A DNA stretch of 64,000 nucleotides from Euryodendron excelsum. Taxonomy: Eukaryota; Streptophyta; Magnoliopsida; Ericales; Pentaphylacaceae. The position numbers and the translations under genes are program-made. The notes under the pieces were generated by a model that worked only from the letters and a program-made list of their open reading frames with translations, was not told where the DNA came from and made no database searches. The stretch covers positions 7,339,501 to 7,403,500 of the forward strand of contig CM065392.1 of assembly GCA_033060915.1 (NCBI GenBank). The letters are read 5' to 3'. Of the stretch, positions 11,609 through 22,651 are shown piece after piece. Position 1 is the stretch's first letter. Each line of letters opens with the position of its first letter.

Positions 11609-11820
11609 GGGTCTATTTGGTATAGTTTTTTTTATTTTACTTTTTTGACTTGTAAGGAAAAAAAAAACAAGTTAAATTTTTTCAGTTTTTTTACTTTTAA
11701 CAAGATAAGATAAGCAGAAAAGCAAAAAAAAAAAAAAAAATTCAAAATCTTGCCCTCTTACTTATAAGTAAAAAAAATAAAATAAAAAAGACTTGAAAAA
11801 AATCCAACCAAACAGACCTT
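11609..11820. mobile_element. MITE, TTTGG-ended family, copy 1
   Basis: Inverted ends GGGTCTATTTGG and (on the other strand) AGGTCTGTTTGG enclose about 210 bases rich in A/T runs, with a palindromic TTTTTGACTTGTAAG / CTTATAAG core. The same layout recurs at 19313-19509 and 32243-32454. The family looks like a hAT-type non-autonomous element, but I could not confirm 8-bp target duplications. Confidence 0.6.
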
Positions 11821-13274
11821 TAATCAGTTTAATGGCCAAGTTGGAGTTTGGTCATAATACTAGTCAACCAGTGCTTTACTAATTTTTATTTGTGAACCGC
11901 CAGAGTCTACCATCTAACAATTATAGGAAGCCTTGTCGCCACAAATTCAATACGTCTCTGCCACTGCCATCCCTCTCACAAACATCTATTCCTAATTATA
12001 ATGCTATGTGATATATATATATATATATATAATACAATATATAATTTCATTACGCATTTTTTCACTTCAAGACACAAATGAATGAGTCTTAACATGAATT
12101 TATTTTTGTGGGTCATACAGTCTTGTGCCTAAGAATAAGAAAATAGATTAGAAAAATGAATTGTATATAGCATTGTTCATATATTTATTTATACTATTTT
12201 AAAACAAATTCTTTTGGTAAAGCCTCTATTTTAGTAAACCTTTTTTTTTTTGACAAAAATAACCTACAGTAAGAAGTTTGCTCAATTTAAAGTATCTCCA
12301 ACACTACTAGCTAAAAAAGCTAGTCAAAATATACTAAAAAAATATCATCTCTATTTTAGCTAGTCATTTTTCAATATACTCTCTAACAATGCTCTCTATT
12401 TTAGCTAGTCACTTATTAAACTATTTATTTTTAGCACACATTTCAATAAAATAAAATAAAAAAGAAGAGAGAAAGAGAAGGATTGAGGAAGAAGTTAATA
12501 TTTTAAGTTTAGAGAGTTGAATAATGGCTATCTACATTTGGAAAGCCAAAATAGTGTTAGCTATTTCAGCTGGTGGGATAACTAACCTGTTGTAGGTGTA
12601 TTTTAATGATTTGACGAGCTAAAATAACTAACAAGCCAAGTTTGATGAGCCTAATAGAAATACTTATATTCAACACATGCAAGGGTAATTATGTAAAACC
12701 TATACTCTAACCATTTCTTCAGACTCTGTAACTGCCCAATACTACATTAGTAAAAGAAAGAATAATTAGGTGTAATATAGCACACATATATAGTACGTGC
12801 AATCCTTCTAATATATTTAGATGTAGATGGAGAACTAAAGGTAAGATATAAAAACAAGTAAAATTACAATTCAGAAACCAATTTCTTTTGAACTTGGTAT
12901 TTAATCACGATACTATTGCGAAAATTATGATTTGGTCATTTTCTCCAAAGGGTCGAATGCATCAACTTGTAATTGGAGACTTGATTGGTACATAATATAC
13001 AGTTTAAGTAGAATAATTTTTAATACTCAGTTAGTGTATTCTTAATAAGTAATTGATACATCGATAAATGTGATCAAAATTTGTTTTTGATAAAAGTCAA
13101 CGTGGTTCAATCTCAAAATTTTAAAAAATATTCTCATAAATCAATTCTTTCTGTATTTCATCTATAATCTATTCATTTAACAAATTCATCTTTATATGAA
13201 AAAAAAAATTACTCAAAACTCGTGAAGCACTCCATAGGCTTATTAATCTAGACATAATATTGTGAGTGTTGTGC
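11821..13274. other. AT-rich intergenic sequence
   Basis: No gene is seen. An (AT)n run lies at 12012-12031. A possible second MITE lies at about 12290-12665, with repeated CTATTTTAGCTAGTCA text and weakly inverted outer ends. Confidence 0.4.
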
Positions 13275-13279
13275 CTAGG

Positions 13280-14265
13280 TGTCACGGGGCGACACTTGTG
13301 AGCAAGTTATAGGTCACAATGCCCTCGTGTGGTGCCCTCTAAACTCCCTTAATAAGCCCGCTAAGCTTAAGTCTTCACCGGTTGGTTGCAAGTAAGCAAG
13401 TTTGATGGCACAATACAAGCAATTACATTAAAAATTGATAGAAAGAAATACACAAGACATTAACAAAAGAGTACATTTTCATTATTAAGAAAGTATTTAC
13501 AATGCTTAGAAAATGAAAAACAAGTGCTTGGTTGATTACAAGAAAAGTGACGGGGGAGGTTGTTGACATACATACCCCTCTTATAGTAGCATTCTAAGCC
13601 ATTTACAAACTTATAAGTGGAAACATAGTGTGTACTTGAGGAGTCATAATGGACTTTCATTAATTCCACACTTGTCAAAAAATCCTAAACTCTAAGAATG
13701 AAAAAATACATCATAAAATCTATGTACATAAAAAAACCTAGCTTGATTTACCCTCCGAAACTAAGAGAAATGCCATGCCAAAGATGCACCAAAAAGGTGT
13801 ACTATGTGTAAATTTGGCATTGGCCCTTCATCGTTGCCACGGAGGGAATTACATCAAAGGGCTTGTTAGGACTTAAACTCCTACATATTTACAAGGGTTT
13901 GGACCTTAGGTTATGTTGGAAAATGCAGCTGGATCGTCCCTCAACCGCCAGAGCACTGCTGCTGTTTGCTGCCTTGGCTGCCATGTTGGGCATTGGGTGG
14001 CTGTCATGTTGGGCATTGTTGTGGCATGGGGCATAAATGGGGCTGTTTTGGATAATGTTTGGGCAATGCTTGGGAATTGTTTTGGCCATCAAATGAGCAC
14101 CATTTGGCCCATCTTTGAAGCATATTGCCTTGGGCATTAGTTGAGCACCTTGGTACGACGTTGGGTATCCGTCCTCCACCATTCTTGACACACCTTAGAA
14201 CCTTAAAGCAAGTACGAAGGCACTTGTGTGGGATGTCATGGGACGCAAGGAAACGACCTGTGACA
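13280..14265 (-). repeat. 3' LTR of the gypsy element (left copy)
   Basis: On the - strand it begins TGTCACAGGTCG and ends CCCCGTGACA. It aligns along its length with 16451-17495. It lacks the long G run and the extra AGATATTGATTGAG-type duplication seen in the right copy. Confidence 0.85.
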
Positions 14266-14276
14266 TTCTCCCCCAC
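14266..14276 (-). promoter_or_regulatory. Polypurine tract
   Basis: On the - strand GTGGGGGAGAA directly precedes the 3' LTR start TGTCAC. This is the standard primer for plus-strand DNA synthesis in LTR elements. Confidence 0.7.
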
Positions 14277-15361
14277 TCGAACTGTCACTGTCCTTGGTGA
14301 CTCTTGGATTAGTTTGAGTTTTATTTTGCCTTGCTCCCGTAAGGCTAAAGTGATTTTGCCCCTCGGACTATCTCGACATTTGGTGAGCTCCTCCCTCAAC
14401 CCTGGCCTTGCGAAGATATCCACCTGAAGTTGGGCATCCGGCTTGGCCCCCGACACAAGCTTGTTGTCCACGCCCCACCTGGGTGGGAGTTGGTTGGTTA
14501 GTCGCCTTGACTTGACCCTTTCGATGGACTTGGGGATTGGCCCCTCCTCCAAAATCTCCTCCACTGTCCACACCAATGTCCCTACAGGCTCTTCTCTCTT
14601 GGCCCCCAACTTCACCATTGCTGAAATGCACCTCCCAGCATTGTTGGTTGACATGGTTGGAATAATGCACGGCTTAGGCATTTGCATGCACAAGACGTTG
14701 TTGTATGGCACCACCACGCTCATGATTTCTCTCAAGAAGTCGAACCTAAGGATAACTTGGTAATCATCTATTGGCACACCATAAAGTCTATACGCCCCTC
14801 CCAAGAGCACACTTTCACGGAGATTGACCTTGCAATGCCACACATCGGTTGAGCTGTCGAATTCACTGCTTTGATCCTACTAGTGTCCTTCTCCAAGGAC
14901 AAGCCCAACCTCTCCACCTCCATGCTTGCCATAAAGTTGTGGGTGGCCACAATGTCCACGAGTGCACTAATGGGCTTGCCTTTGACCTTGATGTCCACGA
15001 ACATAAGACCCTTGGTGGTTACTCTCCTCCTCTCTATAGGCTTCTCCAACTCTTTGGTTCGCCTTGGTTTGATGTTAGGCCCCTTACCACTCTTGGCTTT
15101 GGAACTCAACGCCTCCATGACATGCCTAGGCTGGACATCAACATTCTTGCCACTCTTGACTTTGGAGTTTGATGATTCTTGCTTGATGGCATTTATCATT
15201 TGAAGTGCACAAACCCTTGAACCGGCCTTAGATCTCCGTCTGGCACTTCTTCTCGACCTTGTGTCTTCCTCACTGTCACTGTTGCCTCCACTATCCACGA
15301 GTGGCTCTGACATCGAAGACCTTAAGGCATTGATAGCTTTTTTGTGTGGGCACTCTACCAC
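14266..15361 (-). pseudogene. Zinc knuckle, retroviral-type aspartic protease and start of RT region
   Basis: On the - strand, a CCHC-like remnant (about 15395-15350, ending VECPHKK) is followed by a basic Ser-rich linker. The protease domain comes next (about 15010-14850: KGLMFVDIKVKGKPISALVD, then HNFMA). The catalytic D-[ST]-G triad reads D-I-V, so it should be inactive. After a frame change at about 14845 comes DDYQVILRFDFLREIM, then a segment with LPPRWGVDNKL that matches the entry into the RT region of gypsy Pol. The frame then jumps to ESPRTVTVRVGENVTG and stops near the purine tract. So the catalytic RT, RNase H and integrase were deleted, not merely mutated. Confidence 0.7.
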
Positions 15362-15401
15362 TTTATGGCCTCCACCTCACAAGTAGCATGAAACGTGACC
15401 C

Positions 15402-16270
15402 TTATGCTTGCCTTCTCGATGGGAGTCCTTTTCCGTTGCCTTTGGAGTTGTTATTGTTCTTACACCCGCCTCCCTTGTTGGTTGACCCACCTTTAGCTCC
15501 CCCATTTCTGGGCTTGCCATGCACTTGGGACATGCCGCTTCTCACACCCTTGCTGGATGACTCTTCATCTTGCTGTTGTGGCTCCACGACATAGTCAACA
15601 AGGCACTCCGCTGTATTTTGGGTACTAAACAAGTCCTGCACCCTCTGCCGATACAACTCGACCCTTGCCTATGGTTGTAGACCTTCAAGGAAGGAGAACA
15701 ACTTGTCTTTCTTAAACATGTCTCGAATGTCAAGTATTAGGCTGAGAATTGCTAGACGTAGTCCTTTATGGTGCTTGTGTGCTCCAAGCTCCTCAAAACA
15801 CGCCTGGTATTATACTCCACATTCTCCAGAAAGAATTGCAATTTGAGCTCCCTCTTTAGCTCCTCCCATGTAGTAATGTTGCATAAGCCCTGCTGAATCT
15901 CATCATATTTTGTCCTCTACCAAAGCTTGGCATCGCCAGACAAATATATGGTTGCCATTGAAACTTTCTGCACCTCCTCATCTTGGACAGCCCTGAAGTA
16001 CTGCTCTATGTTGAAGAGGAAGTTGTCCAACTCTTTGGCATCCCTCGCACCTCCATAGGTATGCGGATCCGGCCCTCGCATGTGTGACACCCCAAATATT
16101 ACCCCCACTGCTGGCCCTCCTGTGCTCCCCTCACCCCCATGGCCTCCTATGGCTACAAGGCATGTCAACACATTGACACGATTGTTGGAGTCTTCCAAGT
16201 CTTGCCATAGACTCACGATCTCCGCTCGAAGAGCTTCGACATCTTGGGCTTGACTACCACTTTCTGACAC
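15402..16270 (-). pseudogene. Gag (retrotransposon capsid domain) remnant
   Basis: From the ATG at 16270 (- strand) a short coiled coil (VEALRAEIVSLWQDLEDSNN) leads to the capsid-like domain. ELDNFLFNIEQYFRAVQDEE and VSMATIYLSGDAKLWW match the conserved start of Retrotrans_gag (PF03732). The frame is lost near 15915 and resumes in other frames to about 15402, where a basic Gly/Asn-rich stretch precedes the zinc knuckle. Stop codons and frameshifts break it. Confidence 0.7.
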
Positions 16271-16435
16271 AGAACTTAAAGCACCCGCACTCGATCCTCC
16301 AATCTTGTGGCCACCATGGTCATTCCATCCATCCTCCCTTCCAATGCCTCAATCCTCTGTGCTTGAGTCACCATCTTCCGTTGCTTCGGTTGCACGGTGA
16401 TCTAATGCAGCTACAAAGGCCACGAGCCTCGTTGT

Positions 16436-16450
16436 GGCTCTAACGCTAAT
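16436..16450 (-). promoter_or_regulatory. Decayed primer-binding site, tRNA-iMet type
   Basis: On the - strand ATTAGCGTTAGAGCC follows the 5' LTR. It differs from the usual plant gypsy sequence ATTGGTATCAGAGCC only by transitions at four positions. Confidence 0.55.
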
Positions 16451-17495
16451 TGTCACGGGGCGGTACTTGTGAGCAAGTTGTAGGTCACAATGCCCTCGTG
16501 TGGTATCCGCCAAACTCCCTTAACAAGCCCGCTAAGCTTAAGTCTTCACCGGTTGGTTGCAAGTAAGCAAGTTTGATGGCACAATACAAGCAATTACATT
16601 GGAAATTGATAGAAAGAAATACACAAGACATTAACAAAAGAGTACATTTTTATTGCTAAGAAAGTATTTACAATAATTAGAAGATAAAAAACAAGTGTTT
16701 GGTTGATTACAAGAAAAGTTGGGGGGGGGGGGGGGAGGTTGTTGACATACATACCTCCTTTATAGTAGGATTCTAAACTATTTACAAACTAACAAGTGAA
16801 AACATAGTATGTGCCTGAGGAGTTATAATGGACTCTCATTAATTCCACACTTGTCCAAAAATCCTAAACTCTAGGAATGAAAAAATACATCATAAAAGCT
16901 ATGTACATAAAAAAACCTTGATTTGCCCTCCGAAGTTAGGAGAAATGTCATGCCAAAAATGTACTAAAAAGATGTACTATGTGTAAATTTGGCATTGGCC
17001 CTTCATCGTCAACAGGAAGGGAATTACATCAAAGGACTTGCTAGGACTTAGACTTCTATATATTTACAACGGTTTGGATCTTAGGTTGAGCTGCAAAATG
17101 TGGCCGGATTGTTCCTCAACCACGAGAGTACCGCTGCTGCTTGTTGCCTTGGCTGCCATATTGGGCATTTGGTGACTACCACGTTGGGCATTGTTGTGGC
17201 TGCCTTGGCGCATTCCATGGAGCATAAATAGGATTGTTTTGCAGCTGTTTTGGATAATGTTTAGGCAATACGTGGACATTATTTTGGCCATTAAATGAGC
17301 ACCATTTGGCTCATCTTTAAAGCATATTGCCTTGGATATTGATTGAGCACACATATTGCCTTAGATATTGATTGAGTACCTTGGCACGAGGTTGAGCATC
17401 TGTCCTTTATCATTTTTGACACACCTTAAGACCTTAAAAAAAAGTGTAAACACTTGCGTGAAATGTCAGTGGACGCAAAAAAGTGACCTGCGACA
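16451..17495 (-). repeat. 5' LTR of the gypsy element (right copy)
   Basis: It is homologous to 13280-14265 but about 59 bp longer. Differences include a G(16) run at 16720-16735 where the left copy has five G, and a small local duplication around 17325-17375 (ATATTGATTGAG twice). The divergence between the copies means the insertion is not recent. Confidence 0.85.
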
Positions 17496-17500
17496 CTAGA

Positions 17501-19312
17501 GAATGTTCGGCCTACTAACGCGAGACCTGTAGTAGTGTTAGGAGGCGAAATGTTGTGTTTCAAAAAACATGAATAACTTTTCTACGTTGATTTGACTCTT
17601 TACCCCTAGAGTACTACTACCCACAGTTGCGAGTGCAACCATCGGGCACATCAGCTCCTTAGCCACTATTGAAGCTGGGGAAGTCAAATGTTTGGCACCC
17701 ATTGGAAGAAGTTGGAGTTTTTTTAATAAGAATTATCGGTTGACGCGCACTGCGCACAAGTGGCTACGTGGGAAAGGATGGGCGCTCGTCGCTGACGATC
17801 AGCGGAGTGGCGGTATTTACTATTCACCTAATGTACAAAAATGACCCTACAATAGCTTAAAATTACGGAGTTAGAATTATGTCTCTGCACAAAATTAATT
17901 AGTAAGTTTTTTATTTCATAGTTATCAAAATGAAAAGTAAACGTGAGAAATGTTATAAAAAATGAAAGTAAAAGAAACAGTAAAAATATATAAGAGAAAA
18001 TGAAAAATGAAAAACGATTGAAAAATTTAACATAAATCTTATTAATAAACTTTTATAGAACTTGAATGAGACCTTTAAGAAATTTAATAAAAATTTTTGA
18101 GAAACTTAATAGAAACCTACTTGAATAATTTTATAAATACTTAGTTGAAACTTAAGAGAAAAACATATACAAAAATTAATATTTTAAGTTTTCGCAACAT
18201 TTTCTTTTAATTGTTTAAGAGTTTTTGCAAAGTATTCCAATTGTATTCTAATTGTTTCTCAAGAGTTTCGGAACTCAACCGTATCCTAATTGTTTCTCAA
18301 AGAGTTTTAAAAAACGTTTTTCTCGAGTTTTAGAAATGATTTTCCAAAATTTTCAAACGAGTTTCGCACCGGTATCGAAAGTGCGTTTCTGGTAACTATG
18401 TTTCATTTTGGTCTCCCTTGTTATTTTCATAAAATCACTTGAGACTGTGTTCAGTTTTTTAACTTGTTTTTAAAATTTTTTTTTAGTAACACTCTAATTT
18501 TAAGAATTAAAAATTTTATTTTATAAATTTTTAGAAAATCATTTTTATGCAAATATATAGATGATGTAAATATTTTGGGTGCTTTTGAAGTTCTCAATAT
18601 TTTCGTTTCTAAAGACAAGAAAGGCAAAAAAACGAAACTGAAATTTTGAATCCTAACTCGAAGGAGGGCTAATTTTTTTCATAATAATTTTCTTGAAACA
18701 AAAGCTATCGATCTGTCTAACAAAGTCCCGCAAGGCAAATGGGAAAAGAGTCTTTAATGAGAAAAGTATTAACAAATACTTACTTTATTAATCTAAAGTT
18801 TATAAAACGAGTTATTTTGTTTTAATAGCAATAAATACTTGAATTAAGATATTATGGGTTTGAATATCGAATTTGTGGACAACAAAAGTAAAAAGAAAAA
18901 TATAAAAAAAATAAAGTGAATGAAGTTGAATTATTTAATTTTTTATTGGTTAAAAAATAAGAAAAAATTTAATATATTTTCCAGGTAAATTCATCTTTTT
19001 AGTCTAATAATTCATAGAACATAAATATGTATAAGTGATTGTATTTTCTTTTCCCTAGATAAATCAAAAACTAAAACATAGCATAAATTGTTTGGAATTT
19101 CAAATTATAAAATTTAACCTTTACATAGACCTTGATTAATATTGACAATTGAAAATTGATGCTACCTTCACGCCAAAAAGAAATATTATAACTAAAGTTT
19201 TGTGCAAAAAAAAGAATTATTTTTTGGTTAATGAAGTGTACAATAAGCGAAGCCCAAAAAAAAATGTGCAATATATTGTCAATGCATCAAAACTAAACTC
19301 TTTAACAATTTA
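17501..19312. other. Non-coding; GC-richer to about 17830, then AT-rich
   Basis: The first 330 bases are richer in G/C (for example GACGCGCACTGCGCAC) but give no recognisable protein in any frame. From 17830 onward it is simple AT-rich sequence. Confidence 0.4.
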
Positions 19313-19509
19313 GGACTCGTTTGGTATTTATATATATATATTTTTAGTTTTTTTGACTTATAAGCAAAAAAACTAGAAATTTTTTACTTTTTTGCTATTA
19401 TAAGCTAAAGATAAGTAAAAAAGAAAAAAGAAATTAAAAAAACAAAACTGGCCTTTTGTTTATAAACTAAAAAAAAAATTAGGCTAAAAAGTCTTACCAA
19501 ACAAGCCCT
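19313..19509. mobile_element. MITE, TTTGG-ended family, copy 2
   Basis: Ends GGACTCGTTTGGTA and, inverted, AGGGCTTGTTTGGTA. The core has the same GACTTATAAGCAAAAAA / TTTGTTTATAAAC layout as copies 1 and 3. Confidence 0.65.
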
Positions 19510-22137
19510 AAAAGGTACAATTTGTCAATGCAGTTTTGACTTTGTAGTTAATGACATTGAAACTTTGCTCTTATGCAAAAATAAATTTTCACGAAATGAT
19601 GTCAAATAACTTTTTTGGCCCATAATTTTTTAATTAAAAAAAATCAAAATTTTGATCGGCTATCTCAAGGTTTTTTTGTTTCATTAGAATGACAGAGAAT
19701 AAAAACAAAAGGAAATATTACACCCTAACAAATGAAACTCCGTCCATGCCGGCAATATGAAACTGGTTCACTTGGCTTGGTGGTTCTCTCAGAATCATAA
19801 GTTGATCATTTTGATTCGTTCCCATGTTTACAAGGATAACATCAGCATAGTGATTAGTTCTTCATTGTTTGATGTTTATATTTGGATTCTGAATTTGTTG
19901 AAGAAAAAAGATTTACATTTTATGTTTGACTGTAAGAGAAAGTAGAAGATAGAAGAACATTGAAAGGGAATAGGTAAGAATTTGGAATCACTTATTTATT
20001 TTTTTCTCTTTTTCCTCTCGTTTTTTCTTTTTCTTTTCTTTTCCTAAAATTTTAAGGTACCAATTTAATTGAGAATAGCTGTTCGATTAATCCATTATTT
20101 AAAGAGTTGGCATGACAAGTGGATGGCGGTGTGACAGTTTTAAAAATACTAGCTGAGGTGTTAATTCGTGCAATGCATGAGGAAGTAAGACTTTTTTATT
20201 GTTAAAAGTGTACCAAGATTGTGAATTCACCATTTATATCTATAATAGGAACTTTTTTGCAAACTGTCATGGTAATAATTATTTGGATGTATAAATTTAT
20301 TCTTTTGAATGAAATATATATGTGTATATATATATATATATATTTCTATATACTATACTATGAAGTAGTTTAATAAAACTTAAAAACTAATGGACAAATA
20401 TCTAATATATCTTGTTAATTTAATGGATGATAGTTGATATATACAGTTAATTTGATAGACGTAGTTAATATATATCAGTATTAATGATATGAGAATATAA
20501 TGATAATTCATAAAGTAGTATAATAAAAAAAATAAAATCCTTAACCCGATTAGTATAGTTGGGTAGCACAACTCTACCCGATAAATAAATATGTATATAT
20601 ATGGTGCTCTATTTAATTATAGTAACCCGAATAAATTCCATCAATTATATTCATCTGATAAATTTAATACTAATGTTATCAAATTACTTGTTGCATAATC
20701 CCACGGGCTCTCTAAAAATTTTTAGTATCTTATTTATTCACTAAAAAAAATAAATTAAATAGTTATAGTCACATGATAACTTCAATAACAATCTTATATA
20801 TATATATATATATATTATAAAAGTAGCCGAACAAATTCAATAGTTATCTAATCAATTGTCCTTGTAATGTAGCATTTAAAAAATATAAAAATATTTACAG
20901 TGCCACGTAGGCGCCACTTAGGAAAAAGATAAAAAATTTAGATGAACACAACTTATATATATACATGATTTTCATGGTAAATGTCAGTTATTATGTAGTA
21001 TTTATACTAATACACAAAGAGATAACACTGATTTGGCTTGAATTAAAGTCGCGTTAGTATTTTTAATTAAAAAAAATTCTTAAAAGATGAGTTAATTAAA
21101 AATTAAATGTAAAGTGGTGGTTTAACAATCTTTTGACAACTCCGTTTCAATTTTTATAATATCTCTCAGTTCTGAAGTATAGATTTATAATTTTTCTCAA
21201 TTCTTAAACATAGATTTATACTTGCACGTATAGTGGCAGAACCACGTGAAAACCAAGATGTACTTAAGCCTACCTTGGTTTTTAAAATTGTGTTTAGTTC
21301 ATATAGTTTTTAAGTATTTGTGATAAAAAATATAGTATTGACCCTTTAATTTTTTAAAATTTTGTTTCGATCTTACAAATTTTTGATTATTTATGATAAA
21401 AATTAATGTATTAACCCTCTTAAAATTTAAAAAGTTTTAACTCTCCAAAATTTTAAGAATTTTAATGTTAATCTCCTCTAACAAAATTCTTGGATCCACC
21501 CAATATACATGCATTACATACATTTTAAAGCAAAAGATCTCATTTTTCCTTTCTTAGTTTAATAGATAATACAATTTTACTCTTACTGGAAAGATATCTA
21601 AAATATACCCTAATTCTTTTGTTTTCCCCACTTCTTCATAAGTCTAATGATAATGCTTCCATTTTAAAAACCAACATCAATTATTCTCTCATTTTTCTCA
21701 TAAATAGATAAAAAAATAGTCAGAAAAAGTTTCTTTCTCTATTTTATTCTTTAGTTATTTTGTTAGTTATTCATATATAGAACAAAATGTATTTAAAATT
21801 TTCATTGTTCAATTTTTATGTTCAAGTATTTATTAGGTCCTTCCGTAGGATTAAGGAGCTTTTATTTTTTATTTTAAGAAGAGATTTAATAACTAGTTAC
21901 GGTAGTGTAATAACATATTATATTGAGGAATAGTAAGATTTCATTTCTAATTGAATTTCATCGTAAAACTAAAGGGGCAAAAAGTCAATATATATCAAAC
22001 TCGAAGGGCAAAAGTGAGGTATCCAAAATACTCAATACCAAAACAACCCCAAAAGTTCAAGTCATAGCTCCTATAAAAGTTATGCCTAGCCTACTGCCTC
22101 AAAGATAAAACAGTCCCCTTTGATCTCACTCTGAGTT
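19510..22137. other. AT-rich intergenic region upstream of the EF-hand gene
   Basis: No gene is seen. (AT)n tracts lie at about 20325-20342 and 20797-20816. A MITE-like segment lies at 21228-21490 (GTGGCAGAACCACGTG ... CTTGGATCCACCC). The last 250 bases should hold the gene promoter and 5' UTR, but no clear TATA box could be assigned. Confidence 0.4.
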
Positions 22138-22614
22138 ATGTCTGGATACCCAAACAACCCACCGGGCTACGGTTACGGCCCCCCACCGCCGCAACCCTAC
22201 TCCGCCGCTCCATATGGAGCTGCACCGCCACAGCCAGGACAGCAGCCCTACGCACCTGTGGCCACTCCCTACGGCGCCCCATCGGCACCCTACGCACCCT
22301 CCGCCCCGGGAGATAAGCCCCCGAAGGACAAACCCTACGGCGCCGCCCCGCCACACTCCGCCGGCCCCGGCTACCCCCCGACGGCGCAGCCATATGGCAG
22401 CCCCTTCGCCTCTCTCGTGCCCTCGACCTTCCCCCCCGGCACCGATCCCAACGTCGTCGCTTGCTTCCAGATGGCGGACCAGGACGGGAGTGGCTTAATC
22501 GATGACAAGGAGCTGCAGAGGGCTCTTTCGTCTTACAATCAAAGTTTCAGTCTGAGGACTGTTCATCTTCTTATGTATCTCTTCACCAACACCAACACTA
22601 GAAAGATCGGTGAG

Positions 22615-22651
<37 letters not shown>

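Larger units (their letters stand above)
13275..17500 (-). mobile_element. Ty3/gypsy LTR retrotransposon, internally deleted (non-autonomous)
   Basis: Two LTRs (13280-14265 and 16451-17495) enclose an internal region read on the - strand. Near-identical pentamers flank the element: CTAGG (13275-13279) and CTAGA (17496-17500). On the - strand the purine tract GTGGGGGAGAA abuts the left LTR, and a decayed initiator-Met primer site (ATTAGCGTTAGAGCC, a few transitions from ATTGGTATCAGAGCC) abuts the right LTR. Gag, zinc knuckle, protease and the first part of the reverse-transcriptase region are present, but the RT core, RNase H and integrase are missing. The body is only 4216 bp. Confidence 0.85.

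Noticed and set aside
14125..14763. Open frames on the + strand across the gypsy protease and 3' region
   Set aside because: These are shadows of the - strand gag-pol reading, which has recognisable motifs in the proper order.
22136..22393. Long - strand open frames under exon 1 of the EF-hand gene
   Set aside because: They arise from the GC-rich Pro/Gly/Ala coding of the + strand exon and encode only Arg/Gly-rich text.
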